Source of the DNA: Stenotrophomonas rhizophila | Lineage (GTDB): Bacteria; Pseudomonadota; Gammaproteobacteria; Xanthomonadales; Xanthomonadaceae | NCBI RefSeq assembly: GCF_003751305.1 | Contig: NZ_RJKV01000002.1 | Coordinates: 248,001 to 312,000, forward strand | Length of the DNA: 64,000 nt | Direction: 5' to 3' | Part shown: positions 37,482 to 46,754 of the stretch, piece by piece | Numbering within the stretch: the first letter of the stretch is position 1 | Layout: each line of letters opens with the position of its first letter | Notes under the pieces: generated by a model | The model's input: only the letters and a program-made list of their open reading frames with translations | What the model was told of the DNA's origin: nothing | Database searches by the model: none | Made by a program: the position numbers and the translations under genes

Positions 37482-39194
37482 ATGACTGCGTCAGCGGAGG
37501 CGCTTGCGCGGTTGATCCGCGATGGGTTCGAGGATTACCACGCGCGCTTCGCGGCGATCTCGCGGCGTGCGCGGCAGCGCTTCGAACGGCGCGACTGGGC
37601 CGGTGCACGGCAGGACGCCGTGGAGCGCATCGGGCTGTACGACCGGTGTATCGCCGAGACCGTGGATGAATTGCGCCGTGCAGTCGGTGAGCGCATCGGC
37701 GAGCGCGCGCTGTGGCTGCAGGTGCGCACGGCCTATGCGGCGTTGCTGGCGGGGCTGATCGACGCCGAGCTGTACAAGACCTTCTACAACACGCTGGCGC
37801 GCCGGCTGTTCGCCACCCGCGGTGTGGACGGGGCGATCGAGTTCATGGCGATGGACGTGGAGCCCTCCGATGCCATTACCCATCCGGTCGCGCGGCACAG
37901 CTACACCTTGTCGCCCACGCGCCCGGCCGATGCCTTCATGCGCGTACTTGGAGACTATCGCTTCGATGTGCCGTACGCGCACCAGCTGCGCTGCGCCGCT
38001 GCGATCGCGGTGCGCCTGCAGGACGATCTGGCGCACTGGGGCGACTACCCGGTGCGCAGCATCGAACTGCTCGACACCGTGTTCTATCGCGAGCGTCGCG
38101 CCTATCTGGTGGGGCGCGTATTCGGTGAGCATCGCTTCTCGCCCTGCGTGATCGCGCTGGTGCATGACGAGCGCGGCCTGCGCGTGGATGCGGTGTTGAC
38201 CCGGCGCCGTGATGTCGCGCATCTGTTCGGCGTCTCGCGCAGCTATTTCCAAGCTGATCTGGCCACGGTGGGCGATGCGGTGGTGTTCCTGCGCAGCCTG
38301 CTGCCGGGCAAGCCGGTCGATGAGATCTACACCGTGCTCGGGCGTGCCAAGCAGGGCAAGACCGAACGCTATCGCACGTTCTTCCGTCACTTCCACGAAC
38401 AGCCAGGTGAGCAGCTGGTGCATGCCGACGGCACGCCCGGCATGGTCATGGCGGTGTTCACCCTGCCCAGCTATCCGCTGGTGTTCAAGCTGATCCGGGA
38501 CCGCTTCGCCTGGCCGAAAACCATGACCCGGCACCAGGTCGAAGAGAAGTACGCCCTGGTGTTCAACCTGGATCGCGTCGGCCGGCTGCTCGATGCGCAG
38601 CCCTATCGGCACCTGCGTTTCCCGCGGGCGCGCTTCTCCTCGGCGCTGCGTGAGGAGCTGCTGACCCAGTGCGCCAGCAGTGTGCGCGAGGACGGCGACG
38701 AACTGGTGATCGCGCTGTGCTACGTGCAGCGGCGGTTCCGTCCGCTCAACCTGTACCTGCGTGAGCAGACCGCCGAGGCACGCCGCGTCGCCGCGCTCGA
38801 CTATGCGCAGGCGATCACCGACATGGCGCGCAACAATATCTTTCCCGGGGACATGCTGCCGAAGAACTTCGGCGTGTCGCGGCATGGACGTGCGGTCTTC
38901 TACGACTACGACGAGCTGTGTCTGGTCACCGAGTGCAACTTCCGTGCGTGGCCGGCGCCGCGCAATGAGGAGGAAGCGCTGGCTGACGAGCCGTGGTTCC
39001 AGATCGGGCCACGGGATGTGTTCCCGGAACGGTTCTGGATGTTCATGGGCCTGCCGGCACTCGAGCTGGCCGCGGTGCGCGAGCATTTCGCGCCTCTTTT
39101 CGATCCAGTGTGGTGGCAGCGGCTGCAGGTCGGCTTCGCCGCGGGTGAGTATCCGGATACGCCTCCCTATTCAGCCAGTAACAGACTTGCCTGA
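37482..39194 (+). CDS. aceK: Isocitrate dehydrogenase kinase/phosphatase
   Basis: AceK switches isocitrate dehydrogenase off and on by phosphorylation, and so directs carbon between the citric acid cycle and the glyoxylate shunt. The 570-residue protein has the nucleotide-binding [21 protein letters not shown] near residue 320. The catalytic loop [10 protein letters not shown] and the metal site VFYDYDEL lie near residues 453-475, as in E. coli AceK. The ATG at 37482 is set by family length; an ATG at 37461 is possible. It does not sit next to aceBA but next to the monomeric icd, which is notable. Confidence 0.94.
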   Translation: MTASAEALARLIRDGFEDYHARFAAISRRARQRFERRDWAGARQDAVERIGLYDRCIAETVDELRRAVGERIGERALWLQVRTAYAALLAGLIDAELYKTFYNTLARRLFATRGVDGAIEFMAMDVEPSDAITHPVARHSYTLSPTRPADAFMRVLGDYRFDVPYAHQLRCAAAIAVRLQDDLAHWGDYPVRSIELLDTVFYRERRAYLVGRVFGEHRFSPCVIALVHDERGLRVDAVLTRRRDVAHLFGVSRSYFQADLATVGDAVVFLRSLLPGKPVDEIYTVLGRAKQGKTERYRTFFRHFHEQPGEQLVHADGTPGMVMAVFTLPSYPLVFKLIRDRFAWPKTMTRHQVEEKYALVFNLDRVGRLLDAQPYRHLRFPRARFSSALREELLTQCASSVREDGDELVIALCYVQRRFRPLNLYLREQTAEARRVAALDYAQAITDMARNNIFPGDMLPKNFGVSRHGRAVFYDYDELCLVTECNFRAWPAPRNEEEALADEPWFQIGPRDVFPERFWMFMGLPALELAAVREHFAPLFDPVWWQRLQVGFAAGEYPDTPPYSASNRLA

Positions 39195-39251
39195 TAGGCC
39201 TCGGCCGGAACCTGGGCTAGGCTTGGATGCATTCACAAGGAGAAGGTGGAA

Positions 39252-40127
39252 ATGCGTTCATTCCGAGGAATTGCGTTGATGCTTGTACTGGGGGGCATGG
39301 GGGCGTCGACGATGTTCGATGTGGCCGCGCAGACGAAGCGCGAGGTCCGCGAGCAGGCTGAAGCGAGCATGGTGCTGACCGGTGAGATCGATATCGGCAC
39401 CGAAGGCCAGGTCGAGGCGTTCCGCCTGGACAAGCGCGCGCAGGTCGACGAGACCATCGTCACGTTCGTCGAAAGTGCCGTGAAGACGTGGCGGTTCGCC
39501 CCGGTGCGAGTGAATGGCCAGGCCGTCAAGGCACGTACGCCGGCCACCATCCGCCTGGGTGCGAAGAACAACCCCGATGGCACCGGCCTGATCACGCTGC
39601 TGGCAGCGAACTTCGAGACGTACGACGAAACCTCGACCGACAACGTCACCAAGGTGAAGATGTCGCCGCCGGTGTATCCCGAGGATGTCTTCAATGCGCG
39701 CGGGCGTGGCGATGTCCTGCTGCTCATACAGGTCGGGCGCGACGGGAAGGTGCTGGATGTGGCCACCGAGCAGGTCAATCTTCGTGTGATCGCCAACGAG
39801 GCGAACATGCGGAAAATGCGCGACAAGCTGGCCCGCGTGTCGATGGGCGCCGCACGTAAGTGGACCTTCAAGGCGCCCTCTACCGGAGATCAGAAGGACG
39901 AGGCGAGCTGGACCATCCGGGTGCCGGTGCGATTCTCGTTCAGCGATGAGGTGGAGCGCTACGGCCGCTGGGACGCGTACATTCCCGGCCCGCACCAGCA
40001 GGCCCCGTGGCGCAGCGACAAGGCACTGAGCGCCGATGCCAATGCCGACCTGTTGCCCGCCGGCGGCGTGTTCATGGCGGACGCCGCCAGCACGGGACCG
40101 AAACTGCTGACCCCGCTTGGCGGGTGA
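39252..40127 (+). CDS. Secreted double TonB-C-like module protein, paralogue 1
   Basis: The 291-residue protein has an N-terminal signal peptide (IALMLVLGGMGASTMFDVAAQ) and two modules shaped like the TonB C-terminal domain. Module 1 runs from GEIDIGTEGQVEAFRLDKRA to WRFAPVRVNGQ. Module 2 contains YPEDVFNARGRGDVLLLIQV, TEQVNLRV and W-TIRVPVRF. A tail with AYIPGP and a closing LLTPLGG follows. It has no inner-membrane anchor or proline-rich spacer, so it is not a normal TonB. The ATG at 39252 has AAGGAG nine bases upstream. The function is unknown. Two paralogues follow in tandem. GCTAGGCT lies about 28 bases before the start, also present before paralogue 2. Confidence 0.72.
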   Translation: MRSFRGIALMLVLGGMGASTMFDVAAQTKREVREQAEASMVLTGEIDIGTEGQVEAFRLDKRAQVDETIVTFVESAVKTWRFAPVRVNGQAVKARTPATIRLGAKNNPDGTGLITLLAANFETYDETSTDNVTKVKMSPPVYPEDVFNARGRGDVLLLIQVGRDGKVLDVATEQVNLRVIANEANMRKMRDKLARVSMGAARKWTFKAPSTGDQKDEASWTIRVPVRFSFSDEVERYGRWDAYIPGPHQQAPWRSDKALSADANADLLPAGGVFMADAASTGPKLLTPLGG

Positions 40128-40247
40128 TCATTCTGGCTGTGGTGCATCATCCGAGCCCCTCAATGAGCATGAGGGTGCGGGTAAGTCTCCAAACCAACCT
40201 GCAGAGTTTGCTAGGCTGACAGACCATCAGGACAGGGAGTCGAATTG

Positions 40248-41117
40248 ATGAAAGTGGCATGGCAGTGGGTACTGGCGCTTGGCGTGGCAACAGTTGCCGT
40301 AGGCCTGGCAGCACAGGACGTTCATGCGGCACCGAGCATGCGCGCGCTCCAGAGCCAGGTGGAGTCGAGCATGCGGATCAAGGGCAGCCTTGATATCGGT
40401 GCGGACGGCCGCGTGGCTGCGGTGCGCCTGGATCGGGAAAGCGCGATTCCGGCAGGCGTCGTCACCTTTGTGAAAGATTCAGTCGAGCAATGGGAGTTCG
40501 AGCCCACCGTACGCGACGGCCAGTCCGTCGCCATCACCACGCCGATGACGCTGCGCCTGATCGGCAAGACCCTCGACGATGGCAGTGCGCGTGTGGAGAT
40601 TCGCCACGCCAGCTTTGTCGATTACGACGCGAACGATCCGACCATCGTGGCCCGTGAAAGGGGATCGGTTCCGACCTTCCCCACGCGCAGGGTTGGGCGT
40701 GATGCAGCGGCAGATGTGTTTCTGTTGATCCAGGTTGGCCGCGACGGCAAGGTCCGCAACGTGCTGGCAGAGCAGGTCAATCTGCGCGTGCTGGTATCGC
40801 CGCGCGAGATCGCATCAGCCCGGGCAGCGTTCGCCGACAGTGCCACGCAGGCCGTGCGCGACTGGCACTTCCGGGTGCCCACGCAGGGCCCACGGGCCGC
40901 TCGCGACACGTGGGTGGTGCGTTTCCCGGTGCGCTTCGCACCGCCAGCCGATCGCAATGCGCCACGGTGGGAGCCGTATCTGCCGGGCCCTCGGAACACC
41001 GCACCCTGGCTGGCGCCCGAGCCGCAGTTGGTCGCGCCGGATGCCCTCGATGATGGCGTCTACCTTGCGGGTGAAGAGACCGGTCCGCAGTTGAAGACTA
41101 CGCTGGGTCAGGGCTGA
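40248..41117 (+). CDS. Secreted double TonB-C-like module protein, paralogue 2
   Basis: This 289-residue protein has the same plan as its upstream neighbour. It has a signal peptide (VLALGVATVAVGLAAQDVHA), then GSLDIGADGRVAAVRLDRES and WEFEPTVRDGQ. Module 2 has ADVFLLIQVGRDGKV and AEQVNLRVL, and the tail is YLPGPRNTAPW. The start ATG at 40248 has GGGAG eight bases upstream. Identity to paralogue 1 is clear by motif but moderate overall, which points to an old duplication. Its own leader with a GCTAGGCT box suggests a separate promoter. Confidence 0.72.
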   Translation: MKVAWQWVLALGVATVAVGLAAQDVHAAPSMRALQSQVESSMRIKGSLDIGADGRVAAVRLDRESAIPAGVVTFVKDSVEQWEFEPTVRDGQSVAITTPMTLRLIGKTLDDGSARVEIRHASFVDYDANDPTIVARERGSVPTFPTRRVGRDAAADVFLLIQVGRDGKVRNVLAEQVNLRVLVSPREIASARAAFADSATQAVRDWHFRVPTQGPRAARDTWVVRFPVRFAPPADRNAPRWEPYLPGPRNTAPWLAPEPQLVAPDALDDGVYLAGEETGPQLKTTLGQG

Positions 41118-41241
41118 CGAAAAAAAAGAGGGCGTCTCTGGTGAGGTTGCCAACCATGTGTCGACCAAATAAGGCGCGTGTTCATTGCGCACTATTCTGT
41201 CGACAGCGATGACGATGGATCGCATGAGGAGAAACACCACG

Positions 41242-42096
41242 ATGGATATCATCAAGACAATTGCGGCGGCATTGCTGCTGGCGGCAGCCCCTACTCATGC
41301 CGCCAAGCTATCGGCCGATGTGTCGGTGGAAATGGGGATGCGCGTGGAGGGCGCGCTGGCCATTGGAAGCGACGGGCGTATCACTGCGCTGGAGATCGAC
41401 AAGCAGGACGCGCTTCCCGATGCCGTAGCCGCGCTGGTGCGCAACACGGTGCAGCAGTGGCAGTTCGAGCCAAGTGTGCGTGACGGCGTGCCGGTGCCGA
41501 TGGACACGCGCATGACCGTGCGCGTGGTGGCGCGGCCGGGGGCGAACGAGACGTTCAACGTGCGGCTGGTCAGCGCGCACTTCGAGCCCGCCAAGAGTGA
41601 TGCCGAACGTGCAGCAGACATCCGGGGGCGGATGTTGCCGCCACGGTATCCGGCCGAGGTATTCCGCAATGGCGGGCAGGGCACGGTGTATCTGGCGCTG
41701 AAGGTCGACGGAGAGGGCCGGGTGATCGACCGGATCGCCGAGCAGGTCAACCTGCGCAGCGCTGGCACGCCGCGACAGATGGACGCGTTCCGCAGTGGCC
41801 TGGCCAAGGCGTCGCTGGAGGCCGCACGCAAGTGGCGCTTCCCGCAGAGCGCCGGCGATACCGCCCTCGGTCAGCCTTACCGCACGCTGCGTGTGCCGGT
41901 GACCTTCGCCATCAACCAGACGCCTGCCGATGATCTGGGGCACTGGCGCGCTTACATCCCCGGCCCGCGCAGCCGCATCCCGTGGGTGACCGGCGCCGAC
42001 AGCGCCGGGTTCTCGCCGGATCTGCTGACCGATGGTACGGCGACCCTGGCCGACGATCCCAACGCACCGCGCCTGCTCACGCCGCTCAGCGGCTGA
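41242..42096 (+). CDS. Secreted double TonB-C-like module protein, paralogue 3
   Basis: The third copy is 284 residues long. It has a signal peptide (DIIKTIAAALLLAAAPTHA), then GALAIGSDGRITALEIDKQD, WQFEPSVRDGV, and a second module with YPAEVFRNGGQGTVYLALKV, AEQVNLRSA and LRVPVTF. The tail is AYIPGPRSRIPW and it ends LLTPLSG. I chose the ATG at 41242 because GAGGAG precedes it and it begins the signal peptide; the open frame reaches to 41185. The diguanylate cyclase gene converges on it. Confidence 0.7.
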   Translation: MDIIKTIAAALLLAAAPTHAAKLSADVSVEMGMRVEGALAIGSDGRITALEIDKQDALPDAVAALVRNTVQQWQFEPSVRDGVPVPMDTRMTVRVVARPGANETFNVRLVSAHFEPAKSDAERAADIRGRMLPPRYPAEVFRNGGQGTVYLALKVDGEGRVIDRIAEQVNLRSAGTPRQMDAFRSGLAKASLEAARKWRFPQSAGDTALGQPYRTLRVPVTFAINQTPADDLGHWRAYIPGPRSRIPWVTGADSAGFSPDLLTDGTATLADDPNAPRLLTPLSG

Positions 42097-42142
42097 ACGC
42101 GCCGCCGGACATCGCGGGCGTGCTGCGCCCGCGATGCGCTGC

Positions 42143-43729
42143 TTACCCGATGCCGGTACTGTCGGGTTGCGGGTATACCACCGTGCGGTTGCGGCCCTGT
42201 TCCTTGGCCATGTACAGCGCCTTGTCGGCCAGGCGCAGGGCCTGCTGCGGGTCGTTGTGGTAGGTGGGGTAGTGCGCCACGCCCAGCGAAACAGTGACGG
42301 CGCCGACCTGCTCGAACACTTCGGCGGCCACCTGCAGGCGAAGGCGCTCGGCCACCCGGGCGGCGGCGGCAGCATCGCTGCCTGGCAGCAGGATCAGGAA
42401 TTCTTCCCCACCGTTGCGGCACAGCAGGTCGGTGTCGCGCGAACCGTCGCGCATCAACTGTGCGATGCGCAGGATCACCGCATCGCCGATCGCGTGGCCG
42501 AAGCGGTCGTTGATGGCCTTGAAGCGGTCGATATCCAGCGCGATGATCCCGAACGGCTGGCCACGGGCCTGCCAGTCTTCCAGCCCCTGCTGGAGGCCGC
42601 GTCGGTTCTGCAGGCCGGTGAGCGGGTCGGTCATGCTGGCGCGGTTGAGCTTGCCGATGCGGTCCTGCAGGAGGTTGAAGCTGTAGAGCAGGGCGGTCTT
42701 GAGCTGGGCGACTTCGTAATACCACGCGCGGATGCCGGTGACGTGGCGGATCGCGATGCCGGTGTCGCGGTTCTGCACGTTGCGGGCAAGCTGCCACAGC
42801 GGCAGTGAGATGCGCCGCGCGCACCACCAGGTGATCAGCAGTGACAGGATGCCCAGCGGAATCGCGTTCCAGATCACTGAGGACATCAGTTTGGACAGCG
42901 AGGCCAGTGTGGCCGCGGTGGGGCGCTGGGCCACCACGCCCCAGCCCACGCTCGGCACCGGCGCGTAACCGGCCAGCATGCGCACGCCGTGGCTGTTGAG
43001 CACCTGCTGCGCGCCGGAATGCCCTTGGGTGACCGCTTGCACGGCCGGGTTCTCCAGCGCGAACTGGCCGATCCGGTCGTGTTCGATGTGATACAGGATG
43101 CGGCCATGGCGATCGACCACGTACAGGTACGAGCCGTCGCGGTAGTAATGCTTGCCCAGCAGCGATTGCAGGATGCTGCGCTGGCGCAGGTAGATGGTGC
43201 CGCTGATGTAGCCTTGATACTCGCCGTGCGCAGTGAAGATCGGGTGCGAGATCGCGACCAGCAGCCGGCCCGTCGCCGACTCGTAGGGATCACTGATGAA
43301 CGGCACGCGGCGTGCCAGTGCATCGCGATTGCCCACGCTCTTGAGCAGCACGCCCTGCAGCGCCAGGCTCTGCGGCGAGGTGGCCAGCACGGTGCCGCCG
43401 GCATCGACGATCAGCACCGAATTGAAGCTGTTGGTCTGCAGCTGCAGGCGTGCGGCTTCGGCTTCCAGATCCGCCCGGTCATGCCGGCGCTGGCCCAGTA
43501 CGGTCGCGCTGTAGGCGATCTGCTGCTGGGCCGAGAGCACGAAGTTCTGGGTCGATTCGGCCAGCTTGCTGGCGTACACACGGTTGGCTTCCAGCGTGTT
43601 GCCGATCAACTGTTCGCGCTGCACGCGGTAGCTGGCATGCAGGGTATTGGCCAGCGCGATGAGGGCACTGAGCAGGGCCAGGGCAAGGATCAGCGTGCCG
43701 AGGTTGAGGCGGGCGGACAACGGGCGCAT
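42143..43729 (-). CDS. Membrane diguanylate cyclase with periplasmic Cache-like sensor
   Basis: The protein makes cyclic di-GMP. It has an N-terminal helix (LNLGTLILALALLSALIALAN), a periplasmic double-Cache-like domain at about residues 40-300 and a second helix (IWNAIPLGILSLLITWWCAR). The GGDEF domain follows with GGEEF and the DxLT-type SMTDPLTGLQNRRG. An intact inhibitory site (RDTD, five residues before GGEEF) indicates product inhibition. I placed the start at the ATG at 43729, which leaves a short basic N-terminus before the helix; an ATG at 43783 is possible. Neither has a strong ribosome site. It lies just after the rho terminator, on the same strand. Confidence 0.88.
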   Translation of the reverse strand: MRPLSARLNLGTLILALALLSALIALANTLHASYRVQREQLIGNTLEANRVYASKLAESTQNFVLSAQQQIAYSATVLGQRRHDRADLEAEAARLQLQTNSFNSVLIVDAGGTVLATSPQSLALQGVLLKSVGNRDALARRVPFISDPYESATGRLLVAISHPIFTAHGEYQGYISGTIYLRQRSILQSLLGKHYYRDGSYLYVVDRHGRILYHIEHDRIGQFALENPAVQAVTQGHSGAQQVLNSHGVRMLAGYAPVPSVGWGVVAQRPTAATLASLSKLMSSVIWNAIPLGILSLLITWWCARRISLPLWQLARNVQNRDTGIAIRHVTGIRAWYYEVAQLKTALLYSFNLLQDRIGKLNRASMTDPLTGLQNRRGLQQGLEDWQARGQPFGIIALDIDRFKAINDRFGHAIGDAVILRIAQLMRDGSRDTDLLCRNGGEEFLILLPGSDAAAAARVAERLRLQVAAEVFEQVGAVTVSLGVAHYPTYHNDPQQALRLADKALYMAKEQGRNRTVVYPQPDSTGIG

Positions 43730-43797
43730 GGGATCACGGGCAGGAAGGGTGCCGCGCCAGCCGGGATGCGGTTGGAACGGCATCAGCGAAGGGGTAC

Positions 43798-43821
43798 AAA
43801 AAGGCCCCGCAGTGCGGGGCC
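43798..43821 (-). terminator. Rho-independent terminator of rho
   Basis: On the minus strand GGCCCCGC pairs with GCGGGGCC across a three-base loop, followed by five T. It lies about 25 bases after the rho stop and 15 bases before the first possible start of the diguanylate cyclase. Confidence 0.85.
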
Positions 43822-43846
43822 TCGTTGTGTTTCGATGCAGTGCGGA

Positions 43847-45643
43847 TCAGCGCTTCATCGAACCGAAGAACTCGTCGTTGGACTTGGTGTTCTTCATCTT
43901 GTCGAGCAGGAATTCCATCGCAGCCATTTCATCCATCGGATGCAGCAGCTTGCGCAGGATCCAGATCTTCTGCAGCAGTTCCGGTTCGATCAGCAGATCT
44001 TCGCGGCGGGTACCCGAGCGGTTGATGTCGATCGCCGGGAACACGCGCTTTTCGGAGATGCGACGGCTCAGGTGCACTTCGCTGTTGCCGGTGCCCTTGA
44101 ACTCTTCGTAGATCACTTCGTCCATCTTGCTGCCGGTATCGACCAGCGCGGTAGCGATGATGGTCAGGCTGCCGCCTTCCTCCACGTTACGCGCAGCGCC
44201 GAAGAAGCGCTTCGGGCGGTGCAGGGCGTTGGCGTCCACACCGCCGGTCAGCACCTTGCCCGAGCTCGGCACGACGTTGTTGTACGCACGTGCCAGGCGG
44301 GTGATCGAGTCGAGCAGGATCACCACGTCCTTCTTGTGCTCGACCAGGCGCTTGGCACGCTCGATCACCATTTCGGCGACCTGCACGTGACGGGCGGCCG
44401 GCTCGTCGAAGGTGGAGCTGATGACTTCGCCGCGCACAGTGCGCTGCATTTCCGTCACTTCTTCCGGGCGCTCATCGATCAGCAGCACGATCAGGTGCAC
44501 GTCCGGATGATTGGTGGTGATCGCCGTGGCCACCTGCTGCATCATCATCGTCTTACCGGCCTTGGGCTGGGAGACGATCAGCGAACGCTGACCCTTGCCC
44601 TGCGGTGCCATCAGATCGAGGATGCGGCCGGTGATGTCTTCGGACGAGCCGTTGCCACGTTCCAGGGTGAAGCGCTTGCGCGGGAACAGCGGGGTCAGGT
44701 TCTCGAACAGCACCTTGTTCTTGGACGCTTCCAGCGGCTCACCGTTGATGGTGTCCACGATCGACAGCGCGAAGTAGCGCTCGCCGTCCTTCGGGAAGCG
44801 GATGCGGCCGGACAGATGATCGCCGGTACGCAGGTTGAAGCGGCGAATCTGGCTGGGCGAAATGTAGGTATCGTCCGGGCCGGCCAGGTAGCTGGCTTCG
44901 GCCGCGCGCAGGAAGCCGAAGCCGTCCGGCAGGATTTCCAGCACGCCATCGGCAGCAACGCCGTCGCCATGACGGGTCAGCACCTTGAGCAGGGCGAAGA
45001 TCACGTCCTGCTTGCGGGCACGGGCCACGCCTTCGGAGATCTGCAGCTGCTCGGCGATTTCCAGCAGCTTCTGTGCCGGCATGCGCTTGAGGTCACTCAG
45101 CGAATAGACCGGGAAGCCTTCGGGCACGTTGGCCTGCTGGCTGCGCACGAACGGCTGCTGTTCGCCGTTGTCCTGCGGCATGCCGTCGTCGTTGTAGCGA
45201 TCGCCACCGCGGTTGCGGTCACGGCGATTGCGGAAACGGTCGCGGCGATTGCCTTGGCCTTGACCTTGGCCTTGGCCTTGGCCCTGGCCCTGGTTCTGAC
45301 CTTGGCCCTGCTGGTACGGGTTCTGCCCGCCCTGCGGGTTCTGGTTGCGGCCGTTCTGGTTGCGCTGGCCACCGTCGCCGGTGTCCTGCTGACCACCGCC
45401 CTGCGAGGGCGATGCGTCGCCACCGGCAGAAGCTGCCGGCGCCGATGCCTGCGGGGCTGCCGAAGGAGCGGCAGCCGGCGCCGGCGCGTCAGACGCGGCA
45501 GCCAGAGGCAGAGCGGGTTGTGAGGGGGGGGAACCGGCTTCGGCAGCGGTGTTGGCGGCGGCCTTGGCGACGCGCGGCTTGCGCACGCGCTTCTCGGCGG
45601 GCGCGTCGGCGCTCCCGGGTTCGGAAGTAGTGATATCGGACAA
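43847..45643 (-). CDS. rho: Transcription termination factor Rho with extended low-complexity N-terminus
   Basis: Rho is the hexameric RNA helicase that ends many transcripts. The C-terminal 420 residues match the E. coli protein in plan, from [20 protein letters not shown] to the ATP site [13 protein letters not shown] and [17 protein letters not shown]. At 598 residues it is about 180 longer because of an Ala/Pro-, Gly/Gln/Asn- and Arg-rich N-terminus (about residues 1-175). Within it, a GQGQGQGQ tract encoded by hexamer DNA repeats (about 45240-45310) precedes an [13 protein letters not shown] stretch that could bind RNA. It is downstream of trxA, as in E. coli. Confidence 0.97.
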   Translation of the reverse strand: MSDITTSEPGSADAPAEKRVRKPRVAKAAANTAAEAGSPPSQPALPLAAASDAPAPAAAPSAAPQASAPAASAGGDASPSQGGGQQDTGDGGQRNQNGRNQNPQGGQNPYQQGQGQNQGQGQGQGQGQGQGNRRDRFRNRRDRNRGGDRYNDDGMPQDNGEQQPFVRSQQANVPEGFPVYSLSDLKRMPAQKLLEIAEQLQISEGVARARKQDVIFALLKVLTRHGDGVAADGVLEILPDGFGFLRAAEASYLAGPDDTYISPSQIRRFNLRTGDHLSGRIRFPKDGERYFALSIVDTINGEPLEASKNKVLFENLTPLFPRKRFTLERGNGSSEDITGRILDLMAPQGKGQRSLIVSQPKAGKTMMMQQVATAITTNHPDVHLIVLLIDERPEEVTEMQRTVRGEVISSTFDEPAARHVQVAEMVIERAKRLVEHKKDVVILLDSITRLARAYNNVVPSSGKVLTGGVDANALHRPKRFFGAARNVEEGGSLTIIATALVDTGSKMDEVIYEEFKGTGNSEVHLSRRISEKRVFPAIDINRSGTRREDLLIEPELLQKIWILRKLLHPMDEMAAMEFLLDKMKNTKSNDEFFGSMKR

Positions 45644-45865
45644 GTGCTGGATTCCTCGCTAGAAGGTGCGAGCGCCCGGCAGGGCGGCGAACGTTGGGAA
45701 AGGATCTGGAAGGAAACTGCGTCCAGAAGATGCGGCGCGCGAATGCGGCCGGATATGCCGACACTAACACCGGCTCGCGGCGGCGCGCAAGCCGGGTGGG
45801 GCAGGGTCATTCATGCGGGCGACGGGCCCGCGTGGCAGCCGGACGGTGCCGGCTGCCTGCTGCGA

Positions 45866-46195
45866 TCAGGCCAGGGCCTTGTCGAGCATGCCGGCCAGCT
45901 GGGCCTTGCCGACGGCACCGATCTGCTGGGCCTGGACTTCGCCGTCCTTGAAGACCAGCAGCATCGGGATCGAGCGCACGTGGTACTTGGCGGCCAGAGC
46001 GCGGTTCTGGTCCACATTGACCTTGGCGATCTTGGCGCGGCCGTTGTAGGCATCGGCCAGTTCGTCCAGTGCCGGGGCGATCATCTTGCAGGGACCACAC
46101 CATTCGGCCCAGAAATCGACCAGCACCGGTTCCTTGGAATTCAGCACTGCGCTATCAAAGTCGGCGTCGCCGACATGTACAACCTTGTCGCTCAT
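45866..46195 (-). CDS. trxA: Thioredoxin
   Basis: TrxA is the general cytoplasmic disulfide reductase. The 109-residue protein has the active site [10 protein letters not shown] at residues 29-38 and the cis-proline in RSIPMLLVF. It is preceded by a 559-base divergent region shared with rhlB and followed by rho after about 220 bases, an arrangement like that of E. coli. Confidence 0.97.
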   Translation of the reverse strand: MSDKVVHVGDADFDSAVLNSKEPVLVDFWAEWCGPCKMIAPALDELADAYNGRAKIAKVNVDQNRALAAKYHVRSIPMLLVFKDGEVQAQQIGAVGKAQLAGMLDKALA

Positions 46196-46754
46196 CTTGG
46201 TTTCTCGTCTGGTAATGCACCCGGCAGGGCCGGAGGAAGTTGAACCTGGGCAACGCCAAGTGGGCGTGACCCTCGTCTGGTGCCTCGTGGCCGCGGGCGG
46301 CCAGCGGTGCGTACGGCGGATGCCTGGACGCTCACGGGGCGAAGTGTACCGCTATCGTCGTGACCGGACAGACGCTGGTTGGAAAGAAGCATCCCGTGAT
46401 CGCCCCCTGTGCAGGGCAGGGCGGTCACGTCAGATATGCGGCAGGCGGGGGCCTGCTTCCAGCCCTCGGCGGTGGCCTGTTCAACCGGCGGCAGGGCCTG
46501 TGAACGCGGGGTCTACGGCGCTTCCCGGCCAATTGGCGTGCGGGCAGACGCCCTGAGGCCGGGTATTCTCAGAGGTCGGTGCGACCGTCCACCCCGGTTT
46601 GCCGCCGACATTGCGCTAAACTGGGGCATTGCGCGGCGCCCTGGACCCGAGTCCGGCCCCGCCAATCCCGGCGCAGGGGCCGTTTGCGACGGTGCCCCCC
46701 AAGATGATGCAAGCCACCCGCACCTCTGCCGGCTGGCCTTACCAAGACGGACTC
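46196..46754. other. Divergent intergenic region between trxA and rhlB
   Basis: I see no gene in these 559 bases. It must hold the promoters of both trxA and rhlB. A GCTAAACTGGGGCATTG sequence near 46614-46630 is a -10-like candidate for rhlB. No strong palindromes were seen. Confidence 0.55.
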
